DNA of 64,000 nt from positions 21,969,915-22,033,914 of the forward strand of contig CAIIXF020000001.1 in the NCBI GenBank assembly GCA_903813345.2. Reading direction: 5' to 3'. Of the stretch, positions 35,401-41,836 are shown piece by piece (positions within the stretch are counted from its first letter, which is position 1; every line of letters starts with the position of its first letter). The translations under genes and the position numbers were made by a program. The notes below the pieces were generated by a model. The model saw only the letters and a program-made list of their open reading frames with translations. It searched no databases and had not been told where the DNA came from. This stretch comes from Owenia fusiformis. Lineage: Eukaryota > Annelida > Polychaeta > Sabellida > Oweniidae.

Positions 35401-37185
35401 GAATTTTAAACGAAAAAATATTTTTAGCCTGTAGGAATGCTCTATCATCAAGAGGATTTTTGATTTTGGTTTATCTTTCTTTCCTATTATTTGCCAAAGA
35501 AACAAGCCATTTCTTGATTTTAAAAACATTATCTTAGAAAACCCTTGTAAGGATAAAACATAGGCAATGCAGATTCAGACAAAAGTTCTTTTTTACCAAA
35601 TTGCATGTTGTTTCCTTAATGTGTGTTTTTATTCAGGTGAAGTATTTTTTGGCATCACCCTGTGTTCATAACATAAATCCAAGCCTGTTTTTGAGGGACT
35701 TGTTTAAATGAAGCATTTTATTGTTTTGTCTAATGATGCAACTGCTTTACTTGAAAATAAGACAAAATCTACTGGTATTTAAAAATCAAAATAATTGTTT
35801 GATTTTAGGAAACAATTTTGGGGTTTGTAAGGGTGCCGTGAGTGGCAATTTCCATTTCCAAAGTCTCCATCAGCTGATTTTACAAATCATGATACAATGT
35901 TTCTGTAGATGTTTTTCCACTTACGGATGCTGCATCTTAAAGATATAACTTGTTTTTTCCTTGTTATCAATGGTTTATGAGAAATATGATTCAATTTATT
36001 TGTGTACAAAACTCCATTGTCAAGTGGTCACTTACTTGAGGTCTGTCAGGACACCAGGTTGCTCCATAATTAATTGCTGCTTTAAAGTAAAGTTTAAATG
36101 CATGCTATATGTAACATAAAGTGCAGTAATATTAATAAGATTTGTTCCATTAAAATGTTGTACTCCAATCAAATCACAGAGTCTGAGAGAGTGAAGTTTG
36201 AAACCCATACGCTGAAGCCCAAAATATGGAAACATTTAAGTTCATTCAATTTACAATACTTTCTCAATCAGAACTCAATTGTGGCAAGATGCAAGTATAT
36301 ATTACAACAACCATTTCTTGAGTAACTTGCACTTGCTGCACCACCATGACTATACAAGTTCTGTGATTATCAAATAACCCTCATACTGATTCTACCAAGC
36401 AAGAAATGACAATTAGTTGAATGTCATTTTGGATTATACAGTAAAACCCATCTTAATGAACACCTGTCCCTGGTGAACACTATTTCCTAATAACTTTTCT
36501 GTAATAAATTACTATGGTGAACACCTAACTATATTGAACACTTACAGCCTAAATAGTGTTCACTTCATACAGATTTCTATCTCGTATATTTTATCAAATG
36601 AAAACTGGATAGATCATGTCATAAAGATGGAATTCAATATGAAATCTTAATTAGACTATGTGTATACAATACCTGTGCCTCTAGTATTGCCCCTAAAGTA
36701 TAAGTGCTGCCACCTTTATATTTTATCCCAGGGAGTTCATCCTCCAGGAGGGAACATTTGTGATGAAGATCACTTGGCTGGGTGAGGTGGTCCACATGTC
36801 GCACAACACGATTCTTTGTAGAAAATGTAATAACTGCAACTCTAGTAGCATTTACTGATACAGTAAAATCTGCTAGTAATTTTTTCACAAATTTCAATTC
36901 CTGGAAAAATTTGTCAGCCCCAACACTGCTCGACTCATCGACCAGGAAAACTAAATCAACTTGTTTATTGGTTGTGTTGCGTAATGCTTCGACATGTTTT
37001 TTCAATATTGAGCCCAATCTTGCAACCTTATTTTTATTGGGAAGAGAAACACGGTTCCGAATTGGTATCTCATTATCCCCATTTAATTTCTTGGTCCATT
37101 GTGATGTTTTTGTATCCCATTGTTTTGATTGTACCAGTATACACACTATATAAAATATAAAAATGAATGTTTGTAGTCGTAACAT
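233..37185 (-). CDS. SVEP1: SVEP1/polydom-like extracellular matrix protein gene, 26 exons, 3' end beyond window
   Basis: Secreted multidomain adhesion protein. In vertebrates SVEP1 is a matrix protein that binds integrin alpha9beta1 and acts in lymphatic development; that role is family knowledge, not shown here. The 26 exons I placed join in phase, with phase-1 junctions except two phase-0 and two phase-2 ones, and total 13,342 coding bases (about 4,447 residues so far, against about 3,570 for the human protein). Domain order is signal peptide, vWA, EGF/ephrin-receptor-like, three sushi, two HYR, a sushi-like module, linker, GCC2/GCC3 modules, EGFs, pentraxin, then 49 sushi modules. This order is diagnostic of SVEP1. 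Intron 1 is about 9 kb and contains a palindromic mobile element. The last exon in the window ends at a good donor, so the true C-terminus (EGFs in vertebrates) should lie to the left. Family assignment is very secure; individual splice sites were placed by eye. Confidence 0.93.
4430..5820 (-). repeat. Higher-order repeat: four copies of a two-sushi unit within exon 26
   Basis: Modules 16-23 alternate two types. One ends ...PSCRYV and contains a GYVTxG loop; the other ends ...xPxC followed by xAxxC and contains a GFE/GYE loop. Each pair spans about 118 residues (about 350 bp). The pairs share long identical stretches at DNA level, for example the segment encoding [10 protein letters not shown]. 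This points to tandem duplication of module pairs after single-module expansion. Confidence 0.8.
8695..8865 (-). CDS. SVEP1: Exon 25: sushi (CCP) module
   Basis: A 171-bp phase 1-1 exon. The acceptor is tttaggag and the donor gtaagttg. It encodes one complete sushi domain starting KCPYPG with a WSGEKPQC end. This is the last single-module exon before the giant exon. Confidence 0.88.
8901..10489. mobile_element. Non-autonomous element with short terminal inverted repeats, (TCCG)n tract and internal tandem repeats
   Basis: It begins atgtccccacca and ends with the reverse complement tggtggggacat, in the intron between exons 24 and 25. Inside the left end is a (TCCG/TCTG)n microsatellite at about 8945-9010. 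From about 9480 to 10450 there are 6-7 tandem units of about 162 bp, recognisable by the recurring GCCATTTTGGATTTTCCGTC and TCAATTTCAAATTTTCAGGG. No coding frame is seen. A target-site duplication is not clear, so the exact class is unknown. Confidence 0.6.
9480..10450. repeat. Tandem repeat, about 162-bp unit, 6-7 copies
   Basis: The landmark ttttggattttccgtcc recurs near 9490, 9652, 9812, 9973, 10136 and 10299, with a shortened unit near 10406. Copies differ by point changes and small deletions. The array is internal to the element at 8901-10489. Confidence 0.8.
10682..10849 (-). CDS. SVEP1: Exon 24: sushi (CCP) module
   Basis: A 168-bp phase 1-1 exon with acceptor ttttgtag and donor gtgagtga. 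It encodes one sushi domain ([12 protein letters not shown] start, four cysteines) directly after the pentraxin domain, as in vertebrate SVEP1. Confidence 0.88.
11275..11514 (-). CDS. SVEP1: Exon 23: C-terminal part of the pentraxin domain
   Basis: A 240-bp phase 1-1 exon. It encodes [23 protein letters not shown] and [11 protein letters not shown] motifs, the conserved second half of a pentraxin fold including the calcium-binding QEQD segment. The donor is gtgagtaa. It joins in frame to exon 22. Confidence 0.92.
11610..11855. repeat. Two adjoining imperfect inverted repeats (MITE-like)
   Basis: At about 11613-11722, tgctatacaggatatattct is mirrored by agaatatatcctgtattgca around a roughly 70-bp loop. 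Directly after it, ctgtattgctactgagaatt (about 11757) is mirrored by ctcagtagcaatacag (about 11835-11850). They sit in the intron between exons 22 and 23 and look like remnants of one or two small foldback elements. Confidence 0.55.
11955..12127 (-). CDS. SVEP1: Exon 22: middle part of the pentraxin domain
   Basis: A 173-bp exon, phase 2 at the start and phase 1 at the end. It encodes IVIYVNG and [12 protein letters not shown], the classic pentraxin/LamG-type core strands. The acceptor is tttctag. Its start phase fits the preceding exon only if that exon ends at a GC donor. Confidence 0.92.
12333..12531 (-). CDS. SVEP1: Exon 21: N-terminal part of the pentraxin domain, probable GC donor
   Basis: A 199-bp exon, phase 1 to phase 2. 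It encodes [15 protein letters not shown] and VTVAFWMKS, typical of the start of a pentraxin domain, and ends in DYNG. The GT donor at gtaact would leave the joined frame wrong. Using GC at gcaagt, 4 bp upstream, gives a perfect in-frame DYNG-IVIYVNG junction. I therefore place the exon end at the GC donor. Confidence 0.87.
12646..12803 (-). CDS. SVEP1: Exon 20: EGF modules (end of one, one complete)
   Basis: A 158-bp exon, phase 2 to phase 1. It completes the EGF begun in exon 19 (CKCLPGYTG) and encodes one further six-cysteine EGF domain ending GGKNCEK, just before the pentraxin domain. Confidence 0.88.
13091..13406 (-). CDS. SVEP1: Exon 19: calcium-binding EGF repeats
   Basis: A 316-bp exon, phase 1 to phase 2. 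It encodes two complete EGF domains and most of a third. Segments such as [17 protein letters not shown] and NHNECEK carry the (D/N)x(D/N)EC calcium-binding signature, and the Asn in the C-x-N contexts fits cbEGF. The donor is gtaagtca. Confidence 0.9.
13830..13943 (-). CDS. SVEP1: Exon 18: single EGF module
   Basis: A 114-bp phase 1-1 exon encoding one calcium-binding EGF ([10 protein letters not shown] start, CKPGYT end) with six cysteines. Confidence 0.88.
14465..14782 (-). CDS. SVEP1: Exon 17: GCC2/GCC3 (ephrin-receptor-like) module plus EGF
   Basis: A 318-bp phase 1-1 exon. The first part ([20 protein letters not shown]) is a cysteine-rich GCC2/GCC3 module. The second is an EGF-type module starting [10 protein letters not shown] and ending CKPGYTG. 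This transition is seen in SVEP1 proteins. Confidence 0.88.
15044..15205 (-). CDS. SVEP1: Exon 16: GCC2/GCC3 (ephrin-receptor-like) module
   Basis: A 162-bp phase 1-1 exon. It encodes [20 protein letters not shown] followed by a YFQP segment and a C..C..N.T pattern, one module of the family. The acceptor is atttgcag and the donor gtaaagtg. Confidence 0.87.
15506..15667 (-). CDS. SVEP1: Exon 15: GCC2/GCC3 (ephrin-receptor-like) module
   Basis: A 162-bp phase 1-1 exon of the same length as exon 16. It encodes [24 protein letters not shown] and CPDKTSTKS. Exons 15 and 16 are clearly duplicates of one module. Confidence 0.87.
15706..15812. repeat. Dispersed repeat copy (partner at 45165-45320, opposite orientation)
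   Basis: The intronic segment with cctgttgcctgctgttaatg and caggcgattttgtgaaaaca recurs inverted in an intron of the phosphate transporter gene. It is therefore a short dispersed repeat. No coding content. Confidence 0.55.
15822..16058 (-). CDS. SVEP1: Exon 14: linker region before the cysteine-rich modules
   Basis: A 237-bp phase 1-1 exon encoding a Ser/Thr/Lys-rich stretch ([13 protein letters not shown]) and a [11 protein letters not shown] segment with two cysteines. There is no named domain. It lies where SVEP1 has its linker between the sushi-like module and the GCC2/GCC3 repeats. Confidence 0.85.
16558..16680 (-). CDS. SVEP1: Exon 13: linker with tetra-arginine motif
   Basis: A 123-bp phase 1-1 exon without cysteines. 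It encodes [13 protein letters not shown], a basic cluster that could be cut by a furin-like protease, followed by an acidic stretch. Confidence 0.82.
17121..17199 (-). CDS. SVEP1: Exon 12: linker
   Basis: A 79-bp exon, phase 0 to phase 1. It encodes [19 protein letters not shown] with cysteines and acidic residues. The phase-0 start matches the phase-0 end of exon 11. Confidence 0.8.
17430..17554 (-). CDS. SVEP1: Exon 11: linker; its 5' part is the source of a 68-bp tandem array
   Basis: A 125-bp exon, phase 1 to phase 0. It encodes [18 protein letters not shown] then a [15 protein letters not shown] helix-like stretch. The acceptor is tgttattttcag. The acceptor and the first 43 exon bases are repeated upstream many times, so the choice of 3' splice site is ambiguous. 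The one used here is the most 3' and gives the open frame. Confidence 0.8.
17514..18450. repeat. 68-bp tandem array, 14 copies, each with a copy of the exon 11 splice acceptor
   Basis: The landmark gattctgaaaataacaag recurs at exact 68-bp steps from 17551 to 18435, which gives 14 copies. The first ten are nearly identical; the four most distal share small changes (taaagtgaaata instead of ttaagtcaaaca). A degenerate extra copy follows to about 18540. On the minus strand each unit holds gttattttcag followed by the start of exon 11. The copy at the 17514 end is the functional exon. Confidence 0.95.
18829..19026 (-). CDS. SVEP1: Exon 10: sushi-like module after the HYR domains
   Basis: A 198-bp phase 1-1 exon encoding a cysteine-rich module ([15 protein letters not shown] start, MPFPDCA end) with divergent sushi spacing. 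It matches the module that follows the HYR pair in SVEP1. The donor gttggtct is weaker than its neighbours. Confidence 0.84.
19347..19586 (-). CDS. SVEP1: Exon 9: HYR domain 2
   Basis: A 240-bp phase 1-1 exon. It encodes [18 protein letters not shown]-like YPVGFH and [15 protein letters not shown], the hallmark (V/A)xYTAxDxxGNxxxC motif of hyalin-repeat domains. Confidence 0.92.
19798..20046 (-). CDS. SVEP1: Exon 8: HYR domain 1
   Basis: A 249-bp phase 1-1 exon. It encodes [29 protein letters not shown] and [15 protein letters not shown], a complete HYR domain. The donor is gtgagcaa. Confidence 0.93.
20073..20434. repeat. Tandem duplication of about 182 bp in an intron
   Basis: The copies run from 20073 to 20254 and from 20255 to 20434 and differ by a few substitutions and one small indel. 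Both contain tttacaggttactttttgat. The pair lies between exons 7 and 8 and has no coding content. Confidence 0.9.
20462..20653 (-). CDS. SVEP1: Exon 7: sushi (CCP) module
   Basis: A 192-bp phase 1-1 exon encoding [13 protein letters not shown], a CDPGYRREG loop and [10 protein letters not shown]. The sushi domain directly precedes HYR 1. Confidence 0.9.
21590..23575. repeat. Diverged dispersed repeat pair (about 21590-21680 and 23488-23575)
   Basis: Both copies contain gatctatctattgtttgata and a shared aaggtagtt...ttgctgggtg segment. They lie in the introns either side of exon 6, in the same orientation. The rest of these introns (20654-22185 and 22366-24222) shows no coding or RNA feature that I can recognise. 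Confidence 0.55.
22186..22365 (-). CDS. SVEP1: Exon 6: sushi (CCP) module
   Basis: A 180-bp phase 1-1 exon encoding [26 protein letters not shown] and MWNGIKAKC, a full sushi domain. The acceptor is tttctgcag and the donor gtaagtaa. Confidence 0.9.
24223..24402 (-). CDS. SVEP1: Exon 5: sushi (CCP) module
   Basis: A 180-bp phase 1-1 exon, the same length as exon 6. It encodes [24 protein letters not shown] and MWSGSPAVC, the first sushi domain of the protein. Confidence 0.91.
25663..25858. repeat. Short inverted-repeat element (MITE-like)
   Basis: The left end attaaaacctgtctaattag and the right end atacaggtttcgctgtag are inverted-repeat related, and the inner GAACACCTCT segments are also mirrored. 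It is about 195 bp with no coding potential, in the 2-kb intron 24403-26398, which is otherwise featureless. A related fragment lies near 36440-36580. Confidence 0.5.
26399..26560 (-). CDS. SVEP1: Exon 4: ephrin-receptor-like cysteine-rich module
   Basis: A 162-bp phase 1-1 exon, the same length as exons 15 and 16. It encodes [34 protein letters not shown] and [15 protein letters not shown]. It lies between the vWA and sushi regions as in SVEP1. Confidence 0.88.
26802..26978 (-). CDS. SVEP1: Exon 3: EGF-like cysteine-rich module
   Basis: A 177-bp phase 1-1 exon with many cysteines ([18 protein letters not shown] then [12 protein letters not shown]). The GFYGDG end is EGF-like. It follows the vWA domain. 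Confidence 0.88.
27249..27504 (-). CDS. SVEP1: Exon 2: C-terminal half of the vWA domain
   Basis: A 256-bp exon, phase 0 to phase 1. It encodes [20 protein letters not shown] (the ITDG strand of vWA domains), [14 protein letters not shown] and [15 protein letters not shown]. It joins in phase 0 to exon 1. Confidence 0.92.
28062..28067 (+). repeat. Left copy of the 6-bp target-site duplication ATTGAC
   Basis: Directly abuts the left end of the palindromic element; the matching copy is at 33982-33987. Present exactly once on each side. Confidence 0.85.
29483..29857 (+). CDS. Small basic protein of unknown function, left-arm copy
   Basis: A frame of 124 codons. I start at the ATG at 29483 (context aaaccATGa) rather than the upstream non-ATG extension of the same frame at 29414. 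The N-terminal half is compact and mixed ([20 protein letters not shown], then a GWIGIDD segment). The C-terminal half is very basic, rich in Lys, Gln and Asn, with [14 protein letters not shown] near the end. This suggests binding to DNA or packing of a genome. A TATA-like element lies about 75 bp upstream, and AATAAA is present shortly after the stop. An identical copy is encoded in the other arm. I do not recognise the family. Small basic proteins of this general kind occur in Polinton/adintovirus genomes, but homology is not shown. Confidence 0.6.
   Translation: MKLVPYVDNPEHWLKLIRAGRQNRLKVSQTGRGWIGIDDIKEDTKPVLIISPMTAVVDRAKAQLKRQQEDMKHEEYRPSKEKQQNSVNIKKKHPFKQKKQNTSNTRKKRTFLYKPPGIPARMDD
29950..30150 (+). 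repeat. GTTAGCAT minirepeats, left arm
   Basis: Degenerate repeats of gttagcat with cattagcatat and catctgttagc units. Mirrored at about 31900-32100 in the right arm. Confidence 0.85.
30160..30934 (+). repeat. TGTTCAC heptad array, left arm
   Basis: Dense tandem units of tgttcac spaced by aaa, tga or tagtat, often in a higher-order order (tgatgttcacaaatgttcac then tagtattgttcac). About 775 bp, shorter than its right-arm partner. Confidence 0.92.
30935..31034 (+). repeat. Polypurine centre of the palindrome
   Basis: About 100 bp made almost only of G and A (aggagg, gatgagg, gaatgagg units), separating the inverted heptad arrays. It is not symmetric and forms the loop of the palindrome. Confidence 0.9.
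31035..31887 (-). repeat. TGTTCAC heptad array, right arm
   Basis: Reverse complement of the left array (gtgaaca units) but about 80-90 bp longer. The two arrays have therefore changed copy number independently while the outer arms stayed identical. Confidence 0.92.
31888..33981 (-). repeat. Right arm of the palindrome (unique-sequence part)
   Basis: Reverse complement of 28068-30161; the coordinates mirror about the same centre to the base at several checkpoints (ends, gene, array edge). Confidence 0.85.
32192..32566 (-). CDS. Small basic protein of unknown function, right-arm copy
   Basis: Encodes the same 124-residue protein as 29483-29857, with no amino-acid difference. Start and stop mirror the left copy exactly. 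The two genes point toward each other, toward the centre of the palindrome. Both are intact, which argues for recent origin, gene conversion between arms, or selection. Confidence 0.6.
   Translation of the reverse strand: MKLVPYVDNPEHWLKLIRAGRQNRLKVSQTGRGWIGIDDIKEDTKPVLIISPMTAVVDRAKAQLKRQQEDMKHEEYRPSKEKQQNSVNIKKKHPFKQKKQNTSNTRKKRTFLYKPPGIPARMDD
33982..33987 (+). repeat. Right copy of the 6-bp target-site duplication ATTGAC
   Basis: Directly follows the right end ctatctact of the palindromic element. Identical to 28062-28067. Confidence 0.85.
33988..36672. other. Remainder of intron 1 of the SVEP1-like gene
   Basis: AT-rich, without coding signal. It includes a MITE-like element at 35265-35662 and a degraded repeat near 36440-36580. 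Nothing else is supported. The short part 27505-28061 on the other side of the palindrome is also featureless. Confidence 0.6.
35265..35662. mobile_element. MITE with CAGGGTG termini
   Basis: The left end is cagggtgactcaaaaaatgc; the right end ttttttggcatcaccctg is its imperfect inverse. About 398 bp, non-coding. A relative of similar size with the same end style lies at 56693-57134. The ends resemble mariner/Tc-type short elements, but a clean TA duplication is not evident here. Confidence 0.5.
36673..37185 (-). CDS. SVEP1: Exon 1: start codon, signal peptide and N-terminal half of the vWA domain
   Basis: A 513-bp coding part. I start at the ATG at 37185 because it begins a typical signal peptide ([20 protein letters not shown]). 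The frame is open further upstream but that stretch does not look coding. After a basic linker the vWA domain starts with [16 protein letters not shown], which contains the DxSxS metal-binding (MIDAS) motif, and continues with [10 protein letters not shown] and [16 protein letters not shown] (the MIDAS threonine loop). It ends in phase 0 at donor gtattgta. Confidence 0.88.
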
Positions 37186-40067
37186 ACTGAGAAATATGTC
37201 TATTATTCCTATAGCACAGCATGTAGATATTCTCTTGTTTTCCAGCAATAATGAATAGTAAAGATACGTCAAAGTGCTAAATGATAAGCTAAGAAGTGTA
37301 GTGTAGCTATAACTTATATTATGTTTCTTCATGCATCCATTCTGCCTCAAGTGTGCCCCAAGGAGCTCTTGAAATATACCAGGAAAATGTTACATTACTC
37401 TACCATGAGAACATATTTCAATTTAACCACAAGATAACGGACATTGCCTGCCTGGAGCTTGCTATTATCATAATGTGGATGGTTACTGACCAGGAGAGCG
37501 AAAATAATAAAACAATCAACATACAACTTGATAGTAATTTATTTTTCTGTTCAATAAATTAAATGTGCAAATTAAAGTCCTGTAGAATTACAACCCTGAA
37601 CTAGTATTCTGAAAAATTGATCCCATATTTTATTTACAGATTGGTGATGGTATTATTACTCTAATGTTTTCTTTCACAGAGGGTCTGTATTCTTAAGTTT
37701 TAGCATGTGTGTGGTTTTATCCCCAACTGCTCACATTTCAAATTCAAGAATGCAGTGTACTTGATGTGAGACCTGAACCCTATCATACGGTCTCAAATGG
37801 ATTATTAGCATATGTCCTTCGGGAGATAATAGCATCTAGTTGACGTGGCTACACATGGACACAAAAACAACCAGAGGCAATAGGACATGCTTGTTGCCAC
37901 GTTGTAAAATATGATCTGTCCCAATATAGGAGATCCAAAGACCAAATGCTGGAAAAATGTGTAAATAGGACTTTACTTGGAAATCTAAGATTGATATCTG
38001 AATGACATATTAGAAATTACATGTTTCACTTAAATTTTTATTCTCTGTATTGTGTACCAATATAGGCCTATATTAGGCCTATGCTATGTGTCAATATCTT
38101 GTCTCAACAGAAAAGTTAAACCCCTCCCATTCCCTTTTAAATAATCTGGTTTCACTTCTTTAAAAGAGCTTCAGGTATCATTTAATACACAGTTATCACA
38201 AGGCTCAGAGTACTCTCCCCTTAGCTTAAAAAAGTTGATTTGCCATTCATCACTTGATTTTAGAAAAATCAACAAATTATTTCATTGTAAAGAATAAAAC
38301 AGACGGACAGACAAGTGAGTCATTTCAATAGCTCACATCATGTGAGCTAAAAATGAACTAGAAATGTTTAACATAGTTGAAGAAGCCACATCTGTAAGGA
38401 ATGCAAACAACAAAAAAGTAATAGACATTTGATGAATGGGACAAAACTTGAGGAGCTAAAAATTTGACCTTCGACATAAGTTTATAAATTGTGTCGTTCC
38501 TCTTCCCCAGAATCCTGAAAACATCAGCTTGGTTTACTACCTCAGACAAATTACAATGTATTACAACAGATGTTATAATAGACAGTAAGTGGGAGGGGCT
38601 ACCAGAGGCCAATAAATATGATGGATTTTATTGTTAGACCTCCTTATACCTTATGTTAAAGAGGGGGGGGGGGGGGTATACTAATCTCTTGATAGGCTCC
38701 ATTTGAAGGTGTGGGAGGCAATTTTTTCATGTTGAGTGGAGTCTTTTTTGGAAAATGAGACCAGAATTTTATGTGTACATGCGCAGAAAGGGATTTTGAA
38801 AAATTTTTTTTTGGCTCCCTTGTCAGTCTCGAGATCCATCCTTGGATTCTTCTCACTGTAAATACTATTTATGGCAACTCATGGCTATTATATATCATGG
38901 TGTAATATTCAAATAAGCCTTGTATGGCCATACTAGTCTATACAGCTACTGTACATGCATTCATTTAAAGTACTTATATATAGATGTCACTTGCTCTATT
39001 CATTCTTATCATAGTAACTTGTACAAAAAAACTCATAGTGACTGAAACTCCTCATTTTGTGCTTTATGATGAAAAGATAATTTTTAACTTTTCAAAAAAC
39101 ATTTTTTTCATAAGAATTGTAATGATTGAGTTACATTTGCTCAGATTTTCAAACCAGGAGGATTGTGTATTTTGTTCAAAATTGTATTCGCCAGATTGAA
39201 AATCAGAGCTAATGTAACGGAGGCAAAATGCAAATCCCTTTTAGTTTAAGGTAGCCTACTTTTATTATACAAATCAGATAAGTTAAATAATGCTTTTTCT
39301 TTTTTCTAGATTTAGATAGGTGGCACTGGCAGCATCAGATCAAGGTAGATGGAGAGAATAGGAATTTCTGTTATTCACTTTTCATAGATGGAGCCATTGT
39401 AGGAATTACAATTTACAATAAGTAAATGGAGTGCTTTTAACAAGGATGATTGTACCGAATGGTTCATACCAAATATTGTTAATACAGGAAATGTCACTTT
39501 GAATATAGAGTACTGTATACTGTAGGCCTATATGTAAATAGTGCTAACCTTAATTGTCCTCTACTCATCCCCTCAACTAAAGCACAACATCACAAAATAT
39601 ATCATTTTCATCATTTGTAACTTTTTATTTTGTTCATCTGAACAAGTTTTATTCTTATTTCTTTGGTTTTTGTTTAATACTTTGTCTACACTAGGAATAC
39701 CGATAACTAAATTGCAACTCATCGTGTTCATTTAATTGATAAAAGAATACCATTTAACATTCTCTTATTGATAAATTTGGTAAAGTTTTCAAAACTTTGT
39801 GAATTGTACAGATTTTTGCACTAGGATAATGAAAAACATGGTCACCAACAAATCAACATGGTGCTATCATACATTATGTCAATTTCAATTATAACAATAA
39901 AACAAAAACTCATGAAAAGATGTCAATGCATCAAAAATTAAAATCCATATTTATAATGTGCCGACACAAAAATTATTAATAATAAACTTGAACTGCGATA
40001 TATGCATCATAAATATAAGAAATTAAGGTAGACTTTAATTGGTGATGGTATACTCACTACTGCAATG
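37186..40067. other. Intergenic region upstream of the SVEP1-like gene and downstream of the transporter
   Basis: It must contain the promoter and 5' UTR of the SVEP1-like gene, but no core promoter can be called by eye. AT-rich, with a poly-G tract at about 38663-38675 and a short palindromic agctcacatcatgtgagct at about 38331-38349. No supported gene. Confidence 0.5.
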
Positions 40068-40075
40068 GGTAGAAA

Positions 40076-40537
40076 TAGGGGTGAGACGACAACCCGATGA
40101 GTCGAGGACTCGCGGGTTTGGAGCTTCGAGTCGAGTCCAATCGAGTCGAAGTTGATGAATCGAATCATTTTCGAGTTGAGAAAAAAATTCGAAAAAATAA
40201 AAAAATTCAGAAAAATACTGTCAATATGCATGTTTTTACTCGATATTGCGTTGAATATATAAGTTTCAATGACTTGGATATGCTTGTATTAAATTATTAT
40301 ATTGTATGTGCACACAAATGAAAGAATATATGTAATAAAATCAGAATAAACTTACGACGAATTGTGTTTGTTTATATTTCCGGCTTTCCACCATTGACGC
40401 ATTAAAAATACGAACGGTCAAAAGCGATGTTGTTCGCACTTCGCGCGACTCGAAACGGATTCGAAACTCGAATCGTCATTTTCTGACTCAAATCGGATTC
40501 GACTCGAATCAGATTTTTTCGACTCGTCTCACCCCTG
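40076..40537. mobile_element. hAT-type MITE with 8-bp target-site duplication
   Basis: A 462-bp element starting TAGGGGTGAGACGA and ending TCGTCTCACCCCTG. It is flanked by the perfect 8-bp repeat GGTAGAAA (40068-40075 and 40538-40545). The (C/T)AGGGGTG end and 8-bp duplication are typical of hAT elements. The interior is rich in gagtcga/tcgactc motifs. No transposase, so non-autonomous. Confidence 0.85.
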
Positions 40538-40817
40538 GGTAGAAACATCTAGATAAATGATTCACTTTCTATATTGTGTACCAATACTGAATACTTAAAA
40601 AAAAAAATCTAGGTAATTTCCATGTGAAACTATAAATTATCTTTGGCTATTAAGAATACAGAATGTTGTAAGATGAATTGGCAATATGGCATGATAAATA
40701 ACTCTTTTGTACTTAGAAGCTAAGTATACACTGTACAAATATTTATAAAAAACAGTATTTACATATAAATATACAAATATGTACACCAAATTGAATACTA
40801 GTAGTTTATCATCAGGG

Positions 40818-41836
40818 TCATAAAACTGTACGAGGTAGGAGCATAGATGTTGATCTTGAGCTCATGTTAGAGGCACAAGGAGAATTGTCTCTGCTGCTCT
40901 CTGTGGAGCTACTCTGACTACTTGGCGGAGTCTCTAGTAGGGCAAAAACCAGACGAGCATCTGAGATACTACTTCGCCTGCTGCTGGGCCTACTTTCTAG
41001 AGGCTGTGTTCGTTTACAGCAACAAGGGCAGCACCGTTTGAACAAGGCAGCGATAGCCTTGATCACATTGTCCATTGGCTCTAAGGAATGCATCCATAGT
41101 GGAAGCCATTCCCAATTCCTGAACTTAGTTGGGAGCCATTTAGGCTTTTTGTCCTGAATGAGATTCACAAATAGCACAACTGCAACAACAAAGAATACTG
41201 TACCAAGAACAATGGAAAGGGGTAGGAGGCCAGCCATCGATAGTCCAAATATGGCCCCAGGGGTGATGAAAAACATCACAATGACGTAAAATATTGCAAA
41301 CCACCTGAATCTGGCGGTTGTGTTGCCCATCACCTTCGCAAGTTTTATCGGGGCCTTTCTCATAACTGGAACTGGGAAGAACAAGAGGATTCCTGATATG
41401 TTGAAAAACAAATGAACGAGACTGATCTGGAAAGCACTCGCTACTTTGTCCCCTGATGAGGCGAATGCTGCTAGCATACTCGTCATCGTTGTGCCAATGT
41501 TGGATCCGAGGGTCAATGGGTACATTCGCTCCAATGAGATCACTCCTATTCCTACCAATGGGGTCATGGCTGAGGTGAACACAGAGCTACTCTGGACTAG
41601 CATCGTCATCCCAGCACCCACTATTATAGCGACATACCCTGTCAGGAACTTCAGTTTTCCTGGGAAATCTGCATTGATTGTTTTTTTGATGATCTTGGCA
41701 ATATTGCCATTGAGAATGGAATGAAGTAGTTTGACCAGTAGCACAAGGCATGTGCAGAGGAGGAACAGGGCCACGGCTAGTAGCAGGAAACCAATCACCA
41801 TATCACTGAGACCAGTGTCGTAGAACATAAAGGAAC
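40818..41836 (-). CDS. SLC34A: SLC34 exon 9: second QSSS repeat, last membrane segments, cytoplasmic tail
   Basis: A 1,019-bp terminal coding exon with stop at 40818-40820. The acceptor is atattttcag in phase 1. It holds several hydrophobic spans, the QSSS/GSNIGTT signature, the cysteine cluster, a Ser-rich tail and the PDZ-type C-terminus. Confidence 0.93.
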
